Source: JACNKJ01 sp964440095 (GTDB lineage Bacteria; Krumholzibacteriota; Krumholzibacteriia; JACNKJ01). From it: DNA of 12,011 bases. Position 1 is the first letter of the stretch; every line of letters begins with the position of its first letter. Location: positions 1-12,011 of the forward strand of contig CAYTPZ010000052.1 of the NCBI GenBank assembly GCA_964440095.1. The letters run 5' to 3'. A model generated the notes under the pieces. It ran no database searches and was not told the origin of the DNA. It saw nothing but the letters and a program-made list of their open reading frames with translations. Both the position numbers and the translations under genes were made by a program. This document shows positions 1-7,104 of this stretch, piece by piece.

Positions 1-135
1 ACGCTTTGCGCCAGCTGCCACCGGCATCTGCATGAGCGAGACGGCGCTTGCTGAAGAGGCCGGGCTTGGGATGCAACGCGGCTAGGAAAGAGGAGCTGAG
101 TTTGCGGCCCACAGGAAATCCTGAAGCGCCAGAAA

Positions 136-540
136 ATGAAAACGGAATTTAGCAAGACCTCTATCATTTTGAAATGTGGTGACATCACCACTGAACCAGT
201 CGACGCCATCGTCAACGCGGCCAACTCACGCATGCGCGGGGACGGTGGAGTGGACGGCGCAATTCACTCGGCGGGTGGTCCCGCAATCCTCGAAGACTGC
301 AAATGTGTGGTGCCTGAGGGTACAAGCCTCGCCTTTCCGGCTATCAGCACGGGTGTCTGCGGCTACCCCTTTGAGCTGGTCTGTCCTCTTTCGCTACAGG
401 TGATCCGAGAATTTTGCCAAGCACATTCCACTGTAATAGAAGAAGTTAGACTGGTTTACTTCAGCAAGTCCGACAGCTTGGCCGCAGAGACCCAACTTTC
501 CGCCATGAATTCGGAGCGAGAGAACTCACACCCCCCATAA
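136..540 (+). pseudogene. Macro-domain protein with internal deletion (probable remnant)
   Basis: The ends of this 134-residue frame are clearly macro domain, the ADP-ribose-binding or ADP-ribosyl-hydrolase fold. The N-terminal part has GDI (15-17), DAIVNAANS (23-31) and GDGGVDGAIH (35-44). The C-terminal part has AFPAISTGVCGYP (66-78) followed by the usual final strand-helix. Macro domains normally have about 60 residues between these blocks, including a TGxA...GYxLPAxxVIHTVGP stretch. Here residues 54-65 join the two halves directly and the middle is missing in frame. Family proteins are about 170-180 residues long. Only a weak AGGAAA (113-118) lies 17 nt before the ATG. Ten of the first 20 codons end in G or C, against 15 of 20 in hom, which suggests a different origin or relaxed selection. 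I infer a non-functional remnant. A minimal expressed protein is possible but less likely. Confidence 0.7.
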
Positions 541-573
541 GTTCGGAATTTCGGTGATTTTACCAAATGAAGA

Positions 574-601
574 TTGATTTCGCCTTGACCGTGCCTATCA
601 T
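574..601 (+). promoter_or_regulatory. Possible sigma70-type promoter for the Lrp-hom-asd-aspartokinase operon
   Basis: TTGATT (574-579) and TATCAT (596-601) are separated by 16 nt, in the short gap between the macro remnant and the Lrp-type gene. A start site about 7 nt downstream would fall on the second in-frame ATG (608), which would make the transcript leaderless. This fits the absence of any Shine-Dalgarno sequence here. The call rests on motif similarity only. Confidence 0.4.
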
Positions 602-1090
602 ATGCACATGAAGCCTCTTAAAATCGACGAGATCGATCGGACGATCCTCTGCATCCTCCAAAAAGAGGGGCGGCTACCCAATGCGCGTCTTGCCGAGCGG
701 GTTGGACTGAGCCCCCCCTCCGTGCTCGAAAGAGTGCGCAAAATGGAGGAGCGAGGCGTCATCCGAGGATACATGGCCCAGGTGGAAGAGGAACTGCTCG
801 GCATGAAGGCCACGGTCTTCGTGAGCGTGACCCTTTCCTTTCACAACGCCGAAGCCATCGCCAATTTCCAGCAGACCATCATGGACATGCCGGAGGTCAT
901 CGAGGCGCATCACGTGACCGGTGAGGACGACTACCTTCTGAAGGTGGTGCTGCCCGACATCGGTGCCTACGAGTCTTTCCTATTGGACAAACTCACGCGC
1001 ATAGAGGGAGTGAACAAAGTGAAAAGCTCCTTCGTGCTTTCGAAACTCAAGCGCGGCGGAATGCTGCCGCTGCAACCGGACGGCTGCTGA
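602..1090 (+). CDS. Lrp/AsnC family transcriptional regulator
   Basis: This 162-residue protein has the two-part build and length of the leucine-responsive/AsnC regulators. A winged helix-turn-helix lies at about residues 11-60, with a recognition helix in LSPPSVLERVRKMEERG (36-52). A RAM (amino-acid-binding) domain follows at about 68-150, with the effector-pocket motif VTGEDDYLLKV (105-115). Such proteins form dimers or higher oligomers, bend DNA and sense amino acids. The gene is first in a run with hom, asd and aspartokinase, 19 nt upstream of hom, so it probably regulates its own operon in response to an amino acid such as lysine, threonine or methionine. The ligand cannot be read from the sequence. 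ATGs at 602 and 608 are both possible. Neither has a Shine-Dalgarno, and 608 fits the promoter better. I give the outer one. Confidence 0.9.
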   Translation: MHMKPLKIDEIDRTILCILQKEGRLPNARLAERVGLSPPSVLERVRKMEERGVIRGYMAQVEEELLGMKATVFVSVTLSFHNAEAIANFQQTIMDMPEVIEAHHVTGEDDYLLKVVLPDIGAYESFLLDKLTRIEGVNKVKSSFVLSKLKRGGMLPLQPDGC

Positions 1091-1109
1091 CCGTCCCAGG
1101 AGGTTAGGG

Positions 1110-2141
1110 ATGCAGAAGATCGCCCTCATCGGCTTCGGTAACGTGGGACAGGGTCTCGCGGAAATTCTCCGAACGAAGAAGGCCAGCTTGAAGCGCAAGC
1201 AGAAGTACGAATTCGCGGTGGTCGCCATCAGCGATTTCAAGCTGGGATCGGTCTACGACCCCAAGGGCATCGACCTGAAACGTGCCCTGGAAGCCGTGCG
1301 CAAGAAGGGTAGCCTGGACGCCTACAAAGGCGGCACCCACGGTTGGGACGCCATGACCACCATCAAGAAGAGCAAGGCCGATGTCGTCGTCGAGCTGGCC
1401 TTCACCGACCTGAGCACCGGCCAGCCCGCCATCAGTCACTGCCGCGAAGCGCTGAAACTGGGCAAGAGCGTCGTCACGAGTAACAAGGGACCTGCCGCGC
1501 TGGCCTATCCCGCGCTGAGTCGTCTTGCCAAGAAGCACGGCGCATCCTTCTTCATCGAAGGCACGGTCATGAGTGGAACGCCCGTGCTTAACGTGGGCAT
1601 GAATGACTTGGCCGGCAACGATTTCAAATCGATCTCCGGCATTCTCAACGGCACCACCAACTACATGCTCAGCGAAATGGAAAAGGGCATGAGCTACGAC
1701 GCCGTGCTAGAGAAGGCGCAGAAGCTGGGCTATGCGGAAGCCGATCCCACGGGCGATGTGGAAGGCATCGATGCGGCCGGCAAGGTGACCATCCTGGCCA
1801 ACATGTTCATGGACGCCAAGATCACTCCCGCCGACGTTCGCCGCCGCGGCATCACCCGCCTCAAGCCCGCCGACATAGAAATGGCGAAGAAGGGCGGCAA
1901 GCGCTGGAAGCTCATCGGCTCGGTGAAACGCAAGAAGGACGGCAGTATCGACGCTTCGGTGCGCCCCGTCATGCTTCCCTTGGATGATCCTCTCGCCGGC
2001 GTCATGGGTCCCACCAACGCCGTCACCTTCGATACCGACCTTCTCGGCAAGGTCACCGTGGTCGGCCCCGGCGCCGGCCGCATCGAAACCGGTTACTCCA
2101 TTCTCACCGATCTCTTGGCCATTGAAAGGAGCTGCTCGTGA
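1110..2141 (+). CDS. hom: Homoserine dehydrogenase (short form, no ACT domain)
   Basis: It catalyses the NAD(P)H-dependent reduction of aspartate semialdehyde to homoserine, the branch point to threonine and methionine, in the cytoplasm. The 343-residue protein opens with a Rossmann nucleotide-binding motif, IALIGFGNVGQG (4-15). TSNKGP (123-128) carries a conserved lysine. The catalytic domain includes EGTVMSGTPVLN (150-161), ILNGTTNYML (178-187) and ADPTGDVEGIDAAGK (211-225), with the catalytic-type Asp/Lys pair near 221/225. Many bacterial enzymes are about 430 residues long because of a C-terminal ACT domain that mediates threonine inhibition. This one ends with the catalytic domain. AGGAGG (1098-1103) lies 6 nt before the ATG. 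The TGA overlaps the asd GTG as GTGA, indicating translational coupling. Confidence 0.95.
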   Translation: MQKIALIGFGNVGQGLAEILRTKKASLKRKQKYEFAVVAISDFKLGSVYDPKGIDLKRALEAVRKKGSLDAYKGGTHGWDAMTTIKKSKADVVVELAFTDLSTGQPAISHCREALKLGKSVVTSNKGPAALAYPALSRLAKKHGASFFIEGTVMSGTPVLNVGMNDLAGNDFKSISGILNGTTNYMLSEMEKGMSYDAVLEKAQKLGYAEADPTGDVEGIDAAGKVTILANMFMDAKITPADVRRRGITRLKPADIEMAKKGGKRWKLIGSVKRKKDGSIDASVRPVMLPLDDPLAGVMGPTNAVTFDTDLLGKVTVVGPGAGRIETGYSILTDLLAIERSCS

Positions 2142-3163
2142 GCACTTACACCCTAGCCGTAGTCGGCGCCCTCGGAAACGTGGGTACCGAAATGCGAGGC
2201 ACCCTAGAGCGCAGTGACCTTCCCATCGAAAAGCTCGTTCTCATGGACGTAGCCGAGAACGCCGGCAAGATCGTGGAATGGAAGGGGCAGCAGATCACCG
2301 TGGTTACCGCCGAAGCCGACGCCTTCGAAGGCGTGGACATCGCCCTGTTCAGCGCGGGCGAAGGGGCGGCTCTCAAGCTGGTTCCCGAAGCCATCAAGCG
2401 CGGTTGCGTCTGCGTGGACAACAGCACCGCCTTCCGGGGCAGCGACGAGGATCCTCTGGTCATTCCCGAGGTGAATCCCGAAGCGCTGGAAAGGCATCGC
2501 GGCGTCATCGCCAATCCCAATTGCTCGACCATCCAGATGCTCGTGGCGCTCAAGCCCATTCACGACGCATACAAAATCAAACGCGTTGTGGTGAGCACCT
2601 ATCAGGCCGTGAGCGGATCCGGTCAGGCCGCGGTGGACGAGCTGCATCAGCAGACCCGCGCCTTCGCCGAGGGTGGAAAACTGGAAGCAAATGTCTACCC
2701 CCACCAGATCGCCTTCAACGCGCTGCCGCACATCGACGTCTTCGAGGCCAACGGCTATACGAAGGAAGAGATGAAGATGATCAACGAGACGCACAAGATT
2801 CTCGATCCGGCCATCGGCGTGACGGCCACCACCGTGCGCATGCCCGTGGTGAACGGCCACAGCGAGAGCCTGAACATTGAAACCGAGAAGCCCTTCGATC
2901 TGGCAGAGGTCCGCGAGCTCATGGCCAAGTCGCCTGGTGTGGTGGTCGAGGATGATCCCGCGAACAACGTCTATCCCATGGCGCTAACGGCCACGGGCAA
3001 GGACCCCGTTTATGTGGGTCGCATGCGCATGGATGAATCGCAGCCCAACACCATGAACATGTGGTGCGTCAGCGACAACCTGCTCAAGGGAGCGGCACTG
3101 AACACCGTGCAGATCGCCGGCGAGCTCATCGCGCGAAAACTTGTGAAGGTTCCCGTTGCCTGA
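2138..3163 (+). CDS. asd: Aspartate-semialdehyde dehydrogenase
   Basis: It reduces aspartyl-4-phosphate to aspartate semialdehyde with NADPH, the shared precursor of lysine/diaminopimelate, threonine and methionine. At 341 residues it has normal length. The N-terminal NADP-binding motif is VVGALGNVGTEM (8-19). The active-site cysteine is Cys129 in ANPNCSTIQM. The catalytic histidine lies in the VNGHSESLNIE segment in the C-terminal half. The start is a GTG inside the hom stop (GTGA). AAGGAG (2126-2131) lies 6 nt upstream, and the protein N-terminus fits the family at this position. Its last bases overlap the start of the aspartokinase gene, so hom, asd and the kinase are probably translated in a coupled way. 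Confidence 0.97.
   Translation: MSTYTLAVVGALGNVGTEMRGTLERSDLPIEKLVLMDVAENAGKIVEWKGQQITVVTAEADAFEGVDIALFSAGEGAALKLVPEAIKRGCVCVDNSTAFRGSDEDPLVIPEVNPEALERHRGVIANPNCSTIQMLVALKPIHDAYKIKRVVVSTYQAVSGSGQAAVDELHQQTRAFAEGGKLEANVYPHQIAFNALPHIDVFEANGYTKEEMKMINETHKILDPAIGVTATTVRMPVVNGHSESLNIETEKPFDLAEVRELMAKSPGVVVEDDPANNVYPMALTATGKDPVYVGRMRMDESQPNTMNMWCVSDNLLKGAALNTVQIAGELIARKLVKVPVA
3145..3158 (+). promoter_or_regulatory. Ribosome-binding site with TTG start for aspartokinase
   Basis: GAAGG (3145-3149) lies 6 nt before a TTG codon (3156-3158) inside the end of asd. Starting here gives the N-terminus MPELVVMKFGGTSV, which matches the usual length ahead of KFGGTS in aspartokinases. The in-frame ATG at 3174 would remove the first beta strand. 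This supports the TTG start. Confidence 0.6.
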
Positions 3164-4277
3164 GTTAGTGGTCATGAAGTTCGGCGGCACGAGCGTGCGG
3201 GACGATGAGTCCCGCGCAGCCGCACTGGCGCAGGTTCGCATGCATTACAAGGCGGGCAAGCGCATTGTCATCGTGGTCAGCGCCATGGGAAGGCAAGGCG
3301 AGCCCTACGCCACCGACACGCTCATCGGCCTGCTGCGTGAAGTGGGCGAGCCTGTCCCGCCGCGGGAATTGGATCTGATCATGAGCTGCGGAGAGACCAT
3401 CTCCGCAGCTTTTTTCGCGCACCTGCTCAGCAAGAACAAGATGCCTGCCCTGGCCTTCACCGGGCAGCAGGCAGGCATGCTCACCGACGACAAAGCCGGC
3501 GAGGCGGAGATTCTGGATGTTGACCCCACTCTCATTCGGCGCGCGCTCATGCAGCGGAAGATCGCCGTGGTGGCGGGCTTCCAAGGTTCGGATGCCGACG
3601 GCGAAATCCGCACCCTCGGGCGCGGCGGCAGCGACACCAGCGCGGTGGCTCTAGGCTCGGCGCTGGAAGCTTCGGTGGTGGAAATCTACTCGGACGTGGA
3701 CGGCATCGCCTGCGCCGATCCGCGGCGAGTCGCAGACGCGGCCTTCATGGAAGAAATCGGTGTGGCGCAAATTCTCGCCATGGTGGAAGAGGGCAGCAAG
3801 GTCATCCACCCCCGTGCGGTGAAGGCCAGCCTGGCCACCCAAATGCCCATTCGTGCACGCAATACCTTCAGCGAAGCGCCGGGCACCCTGATTCATCATC
3901 GCGAGATCAAAGGCGAGCTTCTTCCCGTGGCACTGGCTCATCGCGAGAAACAGGTTTTGCTCGAAATAAGATCGAGACAGGATCCACGCAAGACCGTGCC
4001 CGAGCTGCTCGAAGTGGGACGTTTCCGTTTCCTTCTGCTCAACGACGTTTATCTCGCCGAACGACTCGCCAAGCTTCGCGCCGCATTCGGCAACTACGAG
4101 ATGGAAGACGGCTGGGCGACGGCGTCGATAGTTCTTAGCCACATGGAAGTCAGTGAGGCGCCGGATCTTGAGAGCGCCGATAAGATGCCGGCCACGCCGG
4201 GTGTGTGGAGTTGGCTCGTGAGGGAAGAGAACCTGGGCGAGGTGCTAGCTGACCTGTTCGAGGTGCATCTTACTTGA
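3156..4277 (+). CDS. lysC: Aspartokinase, DapG-like, with shortened regulatory region
   Basis: It phosphorylates aspartate with ATP to give 4-aspartyl phosphate, the committed step of the aspartate amino-acid family. The amino-acid-kinase domain covers about residues 1-248. It shows KFGGTS (8-13), VVSAMGRQGEPYATD (40-54), SCGE (77-80), GRGGSDTSA (155-163), YSDVDGI (178-184) and HPRAV (218-222). The order and wording resemble Bacillus DapG, the diaminopimelate-sensitive isozyme of about 404 residues. Residues 251-373 should hold two ACT domains. An ACT-like beginning (LLPVALAHREKQV) and a final strand-helix (GVWSWLVREENLGEVLADLF) remain, but the middle is short and does not match the usual effector-binding loops. 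I infer altered or lost feedback inhibition. The TTG start lies inside asd (8-nt overlap). lysC is a generic symbol here, since the isozyme identity is not settled. Confidence 0.93.
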   Translation: MPELVVMKFGGTSVRDDESRAAALAQVRMHYKAGKRIVIVVSAMGRQGEPYATDTLIGLLREVGEPVPPRELDLIMSCGETISAAFFAHLLSKNKMPALAFTGQQAGMLTDDKAGEAEILDVDPTLIRRALMQRKIAVVAGFQGSDADGEIRTLGRGGSDTSAVALGSALEASVVEIYSDVDGIACADPRRVADAAFMEEIGVAQILAMVEEGSKVIHPRAVKASLATQMPIRARNTFSEAPGTLIHHREIKGELLPVALAHREKQVLLEIRSRQDPRKTVPELLEVGRFRFLLLNDVYLAERLAKLRAAFGNYEMEDGWATASIVLSHMEVSEAPDLESADKMPATPGVWSWLVREENLGEVLADLFEVHLT

Positions 4278-4278
4278 T

Positions 4279-4298
4279 GATTGTACCCGGGTACAGTC
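4279..4298. terminator. Near-perfect 20-bp palindrome between convergent operons
   Basis: The 14 bases TGTACCCGGGTACA (4282-4295) are a perfect palindrome. It extends to 20 bp (4279-4298) with one T/G mismatch that would be a G-U pair in RNA. It fills most of the 27-nt gap between the stops of aspartokinase (+) and the HD gene (-). This position suits a bidirectional terminator, with a CCGG loop and stems of about 8 bp. However, there is no T-run on either side, so a protein-binding operator is equally possible. Confidence 0.4.
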
Positions 4299-4304
4299 GT
4301 CCCC

Positions 4305-5519
4305 CTACTCCTCTTCCAACCAATCCTGAAGAATCGCTCGCACCCGTAGTGCATTTTCGTCAGCCGTGAATACGGCGAAGACCGTATGCGCCGAATCCTT
4401 TTCCATGAGTGCGCGGGCCAGCACACTCATTTCGTCGAGCTCGGCCCACTCGCCGGTTTTGCGAAGGATGGGAAGTTCCAGGCGCGTGAGTCGCGGCTCG
4501 CTGAAGGCGAGCACGTCCAAAGGCATATCCACCAGCAATTCGCCCGGGCCAAGCCCACAAAGCTCGCATAGCTCCGTCTCCAGCGCCTGACGTTCGCGGC
4601 CACCAAGCTTCTCCACTAACTTGGCTCGAACATCCTCGGCAACCTTGCTCGGCACGCTGAAAGCCGTCTTGTAGAGATTTCGATAGAGTATCTTCTCCAT
4701 GAGATACTCGCTCACCCCACCCGACATGCGGATGCGCGTGAGCAATTCTCCATCGGTCATCTCGTACCAGCCCTCGATATTGTTCACCGCCAATTCCATG
4801 GCCCGAAGCAGCATGGTTTCAGCAATGCGGCTGGTCTTGTGCGCATAAACCGCCGAGTACATATGGTCCCGCGCCACGAGCATTTCCTCGATGGCATCCA
4901 GGCCCTTTTCGAGCATGTAGATTCGGCCCTCATCCGCATCGGGCTTCAGTGTGTGCAAGATGCGATAGAGATCGATCTGGCCATGGCTGATGCCCGTGAA
5001 GTAGCTGTCACGCAGCAGGTAGTCCAGCTGATCAGCGTCGATGGGGCCATGGATGATGTTCTGCAGAATCGGGTCCGAATGCCGCCCCACCACCAGGTTG
5101 CCCACCTCTTCAGGATCCAGACCAAATCGTTCAAGGACGCGGGGAACCCAACCCGCTCCCGGGAATGTGTAGCGCGCGTTCCCCGTAATGAGATTGCGTG
5201 TGAGCTCCATGTGATCTTCGGGAAGCAAAGTTTCCAGGGCGTGACTGAAGGGCGTGTGACCCAGGTCGTGCAAAAGCCCGGCGGCCTGGGCCAGCCATTT
5301 CTGCTCGGGAAGCAAATCGAAGATGCGCGCCATCTCGCCGGACACGTGACTCACGCCCACGGCGTGGTTTGCCCGAGTGTGTACGCCACCGGGGTAGCTC
5401 AGGAAGCTCAGACCCAACTGCCGGATCCACTGCAGCCTCTGCAACTCCGGCAGTTGGAGCAGTGAAGACTGCAGGTCGTTCAACTCGATGAATCCGTGAA
5501 TGGGATCGTTGATGAACAT
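4305..5519 (-). CDS. HD-domain phosphohydrolase, SAMHD1/dNTPase-like (COG1078 type)
   Basis: This 404-residue protein belongs to the HD superfamily of metal-dependent phosphohydrolases. It has FINDPIHGFIEL (2-13), QRLQWIRQLGLSFLSYPGGVHTRANHAVGV (27-56, conserved His52), GLLHDLGHTPFSHALE (81-96, the His84-Asp85 pair), and DADQLDYLLRDSYFTG (161-176), which supplies the last metal-ligand aspartate. The QRL...IRQLG...H.R..H..GV pattern is shared with SAMHD1 and bacterial dNTP triphosphohydrolases. I infer nucleotide hydrolysis, with the substrate unknown. ATG 5519 is chosen over 5564 because AAGGAG (5525-5530) lies 5 nt before it and the conserved domain starts right there. The longer start would run into glnA. 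It follows glnA by 16 nt, so it is probably co-transcribed with it. Confidence 0.88.
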   Translation of the reverse strand: MFINDPIHGFIELNDLQSSLLQLPELQRLQWIRQLGLSFLSYPGGVHTRANHAVGVSHVSGEMARIFDLLPEQKWLAQAAGLLHDLGHTPFSHALETLLPEDHMELTRNLITGNARYTFPGAGWVPRVLERFGLDPEEVGNLVVGRHSDPILQNIIHGPIDADQLDYLLRDSYFTGISHGQIDLYRILHTLKPDADEGRIYMLEKGLDAIEEMLVARDHMYSAVYAHKTSRIAETMLLRAMELAVNNIEGWYEMTDGELLTRIRMSGGVSEYLMEKILYRNLYKTAFSVPSKVAEDVRAKLVEKLGGRERQALETELCELCGLGPGELLVDMPLDVLAFSEPRLTRLELPILRKTGEWAELDEMSVLARALMEKDSAHTVFAVFTADENALRVRAILQDWLEEE

Positions 5520-5535
5520 GCAGTCTCCTTTTGGA

Positions 5536-6972
5536 CTAAACGTCGAAATACAAGGACAACTCATAGGGATGCGGACGGTTCCGCACCTCGTTGTACTCCT
5601 TCTCCATTTTCGTTTCGATCCAGAAGTCTATCAGCTCTTCGGGGAAAACGCCGCCCTCCAACAAGAAATTTCGGTCGTCATTCAGCGCCACCATCGCCTC
5701 GCGCAAACTGGTAGGCAGGCCGCCGATGCGATTCAGCTCGCTGTCGGGTAGCTCGTAAATATTTGTGTCGATAGGCCCGAAACCCAATTCTGTGGGATCC
5801 AACTTTCGCCGAATCCCGTCGAGACCCGCCATGAGCTGCGCAGCTATGGCCAGGTAGATGTTGCAACTTCCATCCGGCGGACGAAATTCGATGCGCTTGG
5901 TGGCTGCGGTGTTCGCATACTTGGGAATGCGCACCGCCGCGCTGCGATTGGCCAGGCCGAAGAAGGTGCGGACCGGCGCTTCGAATCCTGGCACCAGTCG
6001 CTTGTAGCTGTTGGTGCTCGGATTGGTGAAGGCCAACAGCGCCGGCGCATGTTTGAGCAGTCCGCCAATGTAGTGAAGTGCCGTCTTGCTCAAACCGGCG
6101 TAGCCCTTGGCGTCCCAGAACAGGTTCTTCTTTCCCTTGCGAAGACGCTGGTGAAAATGCATCCCGCTGCCCGCTTCGTTGAAGAGCGGCTTGGGCATGA
6201 AGGTAACCGTTTTGTTCGCACGTGCGGCGACCATCTTGATGATGTACTTGATGCGCATGGCATTGTCACCCACCAGCGAGAGCGGTGATTCTTCAATCTC
6301 GATTTCGCTCTGTCCCGGCCCACCCACTTCGTGGTGATGATAGCGCACGGGAATGCCGGCCTTTTCGATTTCTGCCGCCATCTCCGCACGCAGATCGTAA
6401 AGCTGATCATGCGGAGGAATCGCGTGATAACCACCCTGATGCGGAATCTTGTAGCCCAGGTTTTTGCCCTCATCCACCGCCGAGTTCCAGTCGGCTTCGG
6501 CGCTATCGATGCGATAGAAGGACTCGTTGATCTCGTTGCGGTAGTGCACCGAATCCACGATGTAGAACTCGAACTCGGGGCCCCACTCGCTCTGATCGGC
6601 GATGCCCAGATCCTTCATCCATGCCTCGGCGTTGTACATGATGGCGCGAGGATCTTTCCAGAAGGGCTTGCGAGTGTCGGCCTCGGCCGGCTGGCAGATG
6701 AGCGAGAGAGTTTTCTTTTCCCAAAAGGGATCGATGCTGGCCGTCTTGGGATCGGGCAGCAGAACCATGTCGCCCGCTTCGAGCTTCTTGAAGCCGGGCA
6801 CGCTGGAGCCGTCGAAGGCGATACCGCGAGCGAACAAGTCAGAATTCATACGGCTGCCCGGCAGGCTGATGTGATGCCAGCGGCCGAAGAGATCCACGAA
6901 CTTGAGGTCGATGACCTCGATACCATTCTTCTTGGCCCAGGGCAGCAGGGCTGAAGACGTTTTGGGCGGCAT
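5536..6972 (-). CDS. glnA: Glutamine synthetase type I, beta subtype
   Basis: It makes glutamine from glutamate, ammonia and ATP, the main entry of ammonium into metabolism. In this family it works as a cytoplasmic dodecamer. The 478-residue protein (E. coli 469) carries FDGSSVPG (53-60), EFEFY (133-137), HHHEVGGPGQSEIE (212-225), KPLFNEAGSGMHFHQ (261-275), NSYKRLVPGFEAPV (321-334), NRSAAVRIP (342-350) and RIEFRPPDGSCNIYLA (360-375). It has the insertion typical of GSI-beta (about 160-185). NIYELPDSE places Tyr406 at the position adenylylated in E. coli, so GlnE-type control is plausible. ATG 6972 is chosen because GGAGG (6980-6984) lies 7 nt upstream. The ATG at 7017 has no such site and sits almost on the predicted -10 element. 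The HD gene follows 16 nt downstream. Confidence 0.97.
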   Translation of the reverse strand: MPPKTSSALLPWAKKNGIEVIDLKFVDLFGRWHHISLPGSRMNSDLFARGIAFDGSSVPGFKKLEAGDMVLLPDPKTASIDPFWEKKTLSLICQPAEADTRKPFWKDPRAIMYNAEAWMKDLGIADQSEWGPEFEFYIVDSVHYRNEINESFYRIDSAEADWNSAVDEGKNLGYKIPHQGGYHAIPPHDQLYDLRAEMAAEIEKAGIPVRYHHHEVGGPGQSEIEIEESPLSLVGDNAMRIKYIIKMVAARANKTVTFMPKPLFNEAGSGMHFHQRLRKGKKNLFWDAKGYAGLSKTALHYIGGLLKHAPALLAFTNPSTNSYKRLVPGFEAPVRTFFGLANRSAAVRIPKYANTAATKRIEFRPPDGSCNIYLAIAAQLMAGLDGIRRKLDPTELGFGPIDTNIYELPDSELNRIGGLPTSLREAMVALNDDRNFLLEGGVFPEELIDFWIETKMEKEYNEVRNRPHPYELSLYFDV

Positions 6973-7007
6973 TTTCTTTCCTCCGATGATTCCCGGTTCG
7001 ACGAAGC

Positions 7008-7036
7008 ATAGTAGCAATCCGGACCCGGGTATCCAA
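7008..7036 (-). promoter_or_regulatory. Possible glnA promoter with palindrome in the spacer
   Basis: On the minus strand TTGGAT (7031-7036) and TACTAT (7008-7013) are exactly 17 nt apart. The start site would lie near 7001, giving a glnA leader of about 30 nt. The spacer contains the palindrome ACCCGGGT (7023-7030), which could be an operator. Each hexamer matches the sigma70 consensus at four of six positions. I see no clear sigma54 element, so nitrogen control through NtrC is not supported. Confidence 0.45.
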
Positions 7037-7071
7037 GGGGCCTGGAAACGATTTTACAACAAAGGCTTTGA

Positions 7072-7100
7072 TTGAAGGCGAAGAGCCTGCTGGCTATATT
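7072..7100 (+). promoter_or_regulatory. Promoter for the fumarase operon
   Basis: TTGAAG (7072-7077) and TATATT (7095-7100; five of six matches to TATAAT) are separated by 17 nt. Transcription would begin near 7107, giving a leader of about 30 nt. The promoter is divergent from the glnA promoter about 35 bp away, so one bound protein could affect both. Confidence 0.5.
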
Positions 7101-7104
7101 GTTG

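Noticed and set aside
2..85. Open frame from the window edge to a TAG, possibly the end of an upstream gene.
   Set aside because: Only 27 codons, with no recognisable family motif. An open stretch this short is expected by chance in GC-rich DNA. Otherwise 1-135 shows nothing I can name.
585..610. TTGACC (585-590) as the -35 element for the Lrp-type gene.
   Set aside because: A 17-nt spacer would put the -10 over the start codon and into the gene, with no TATAAT-like match. TTGATT at 574 fits better.
2204..2860. Long open frame on the minus strand opposite asd.
   Set aside because: It is a shadow of the asd gene caused by high GC. It has no ribosome-binding site and no family motif, and its codons mirror the real gene.
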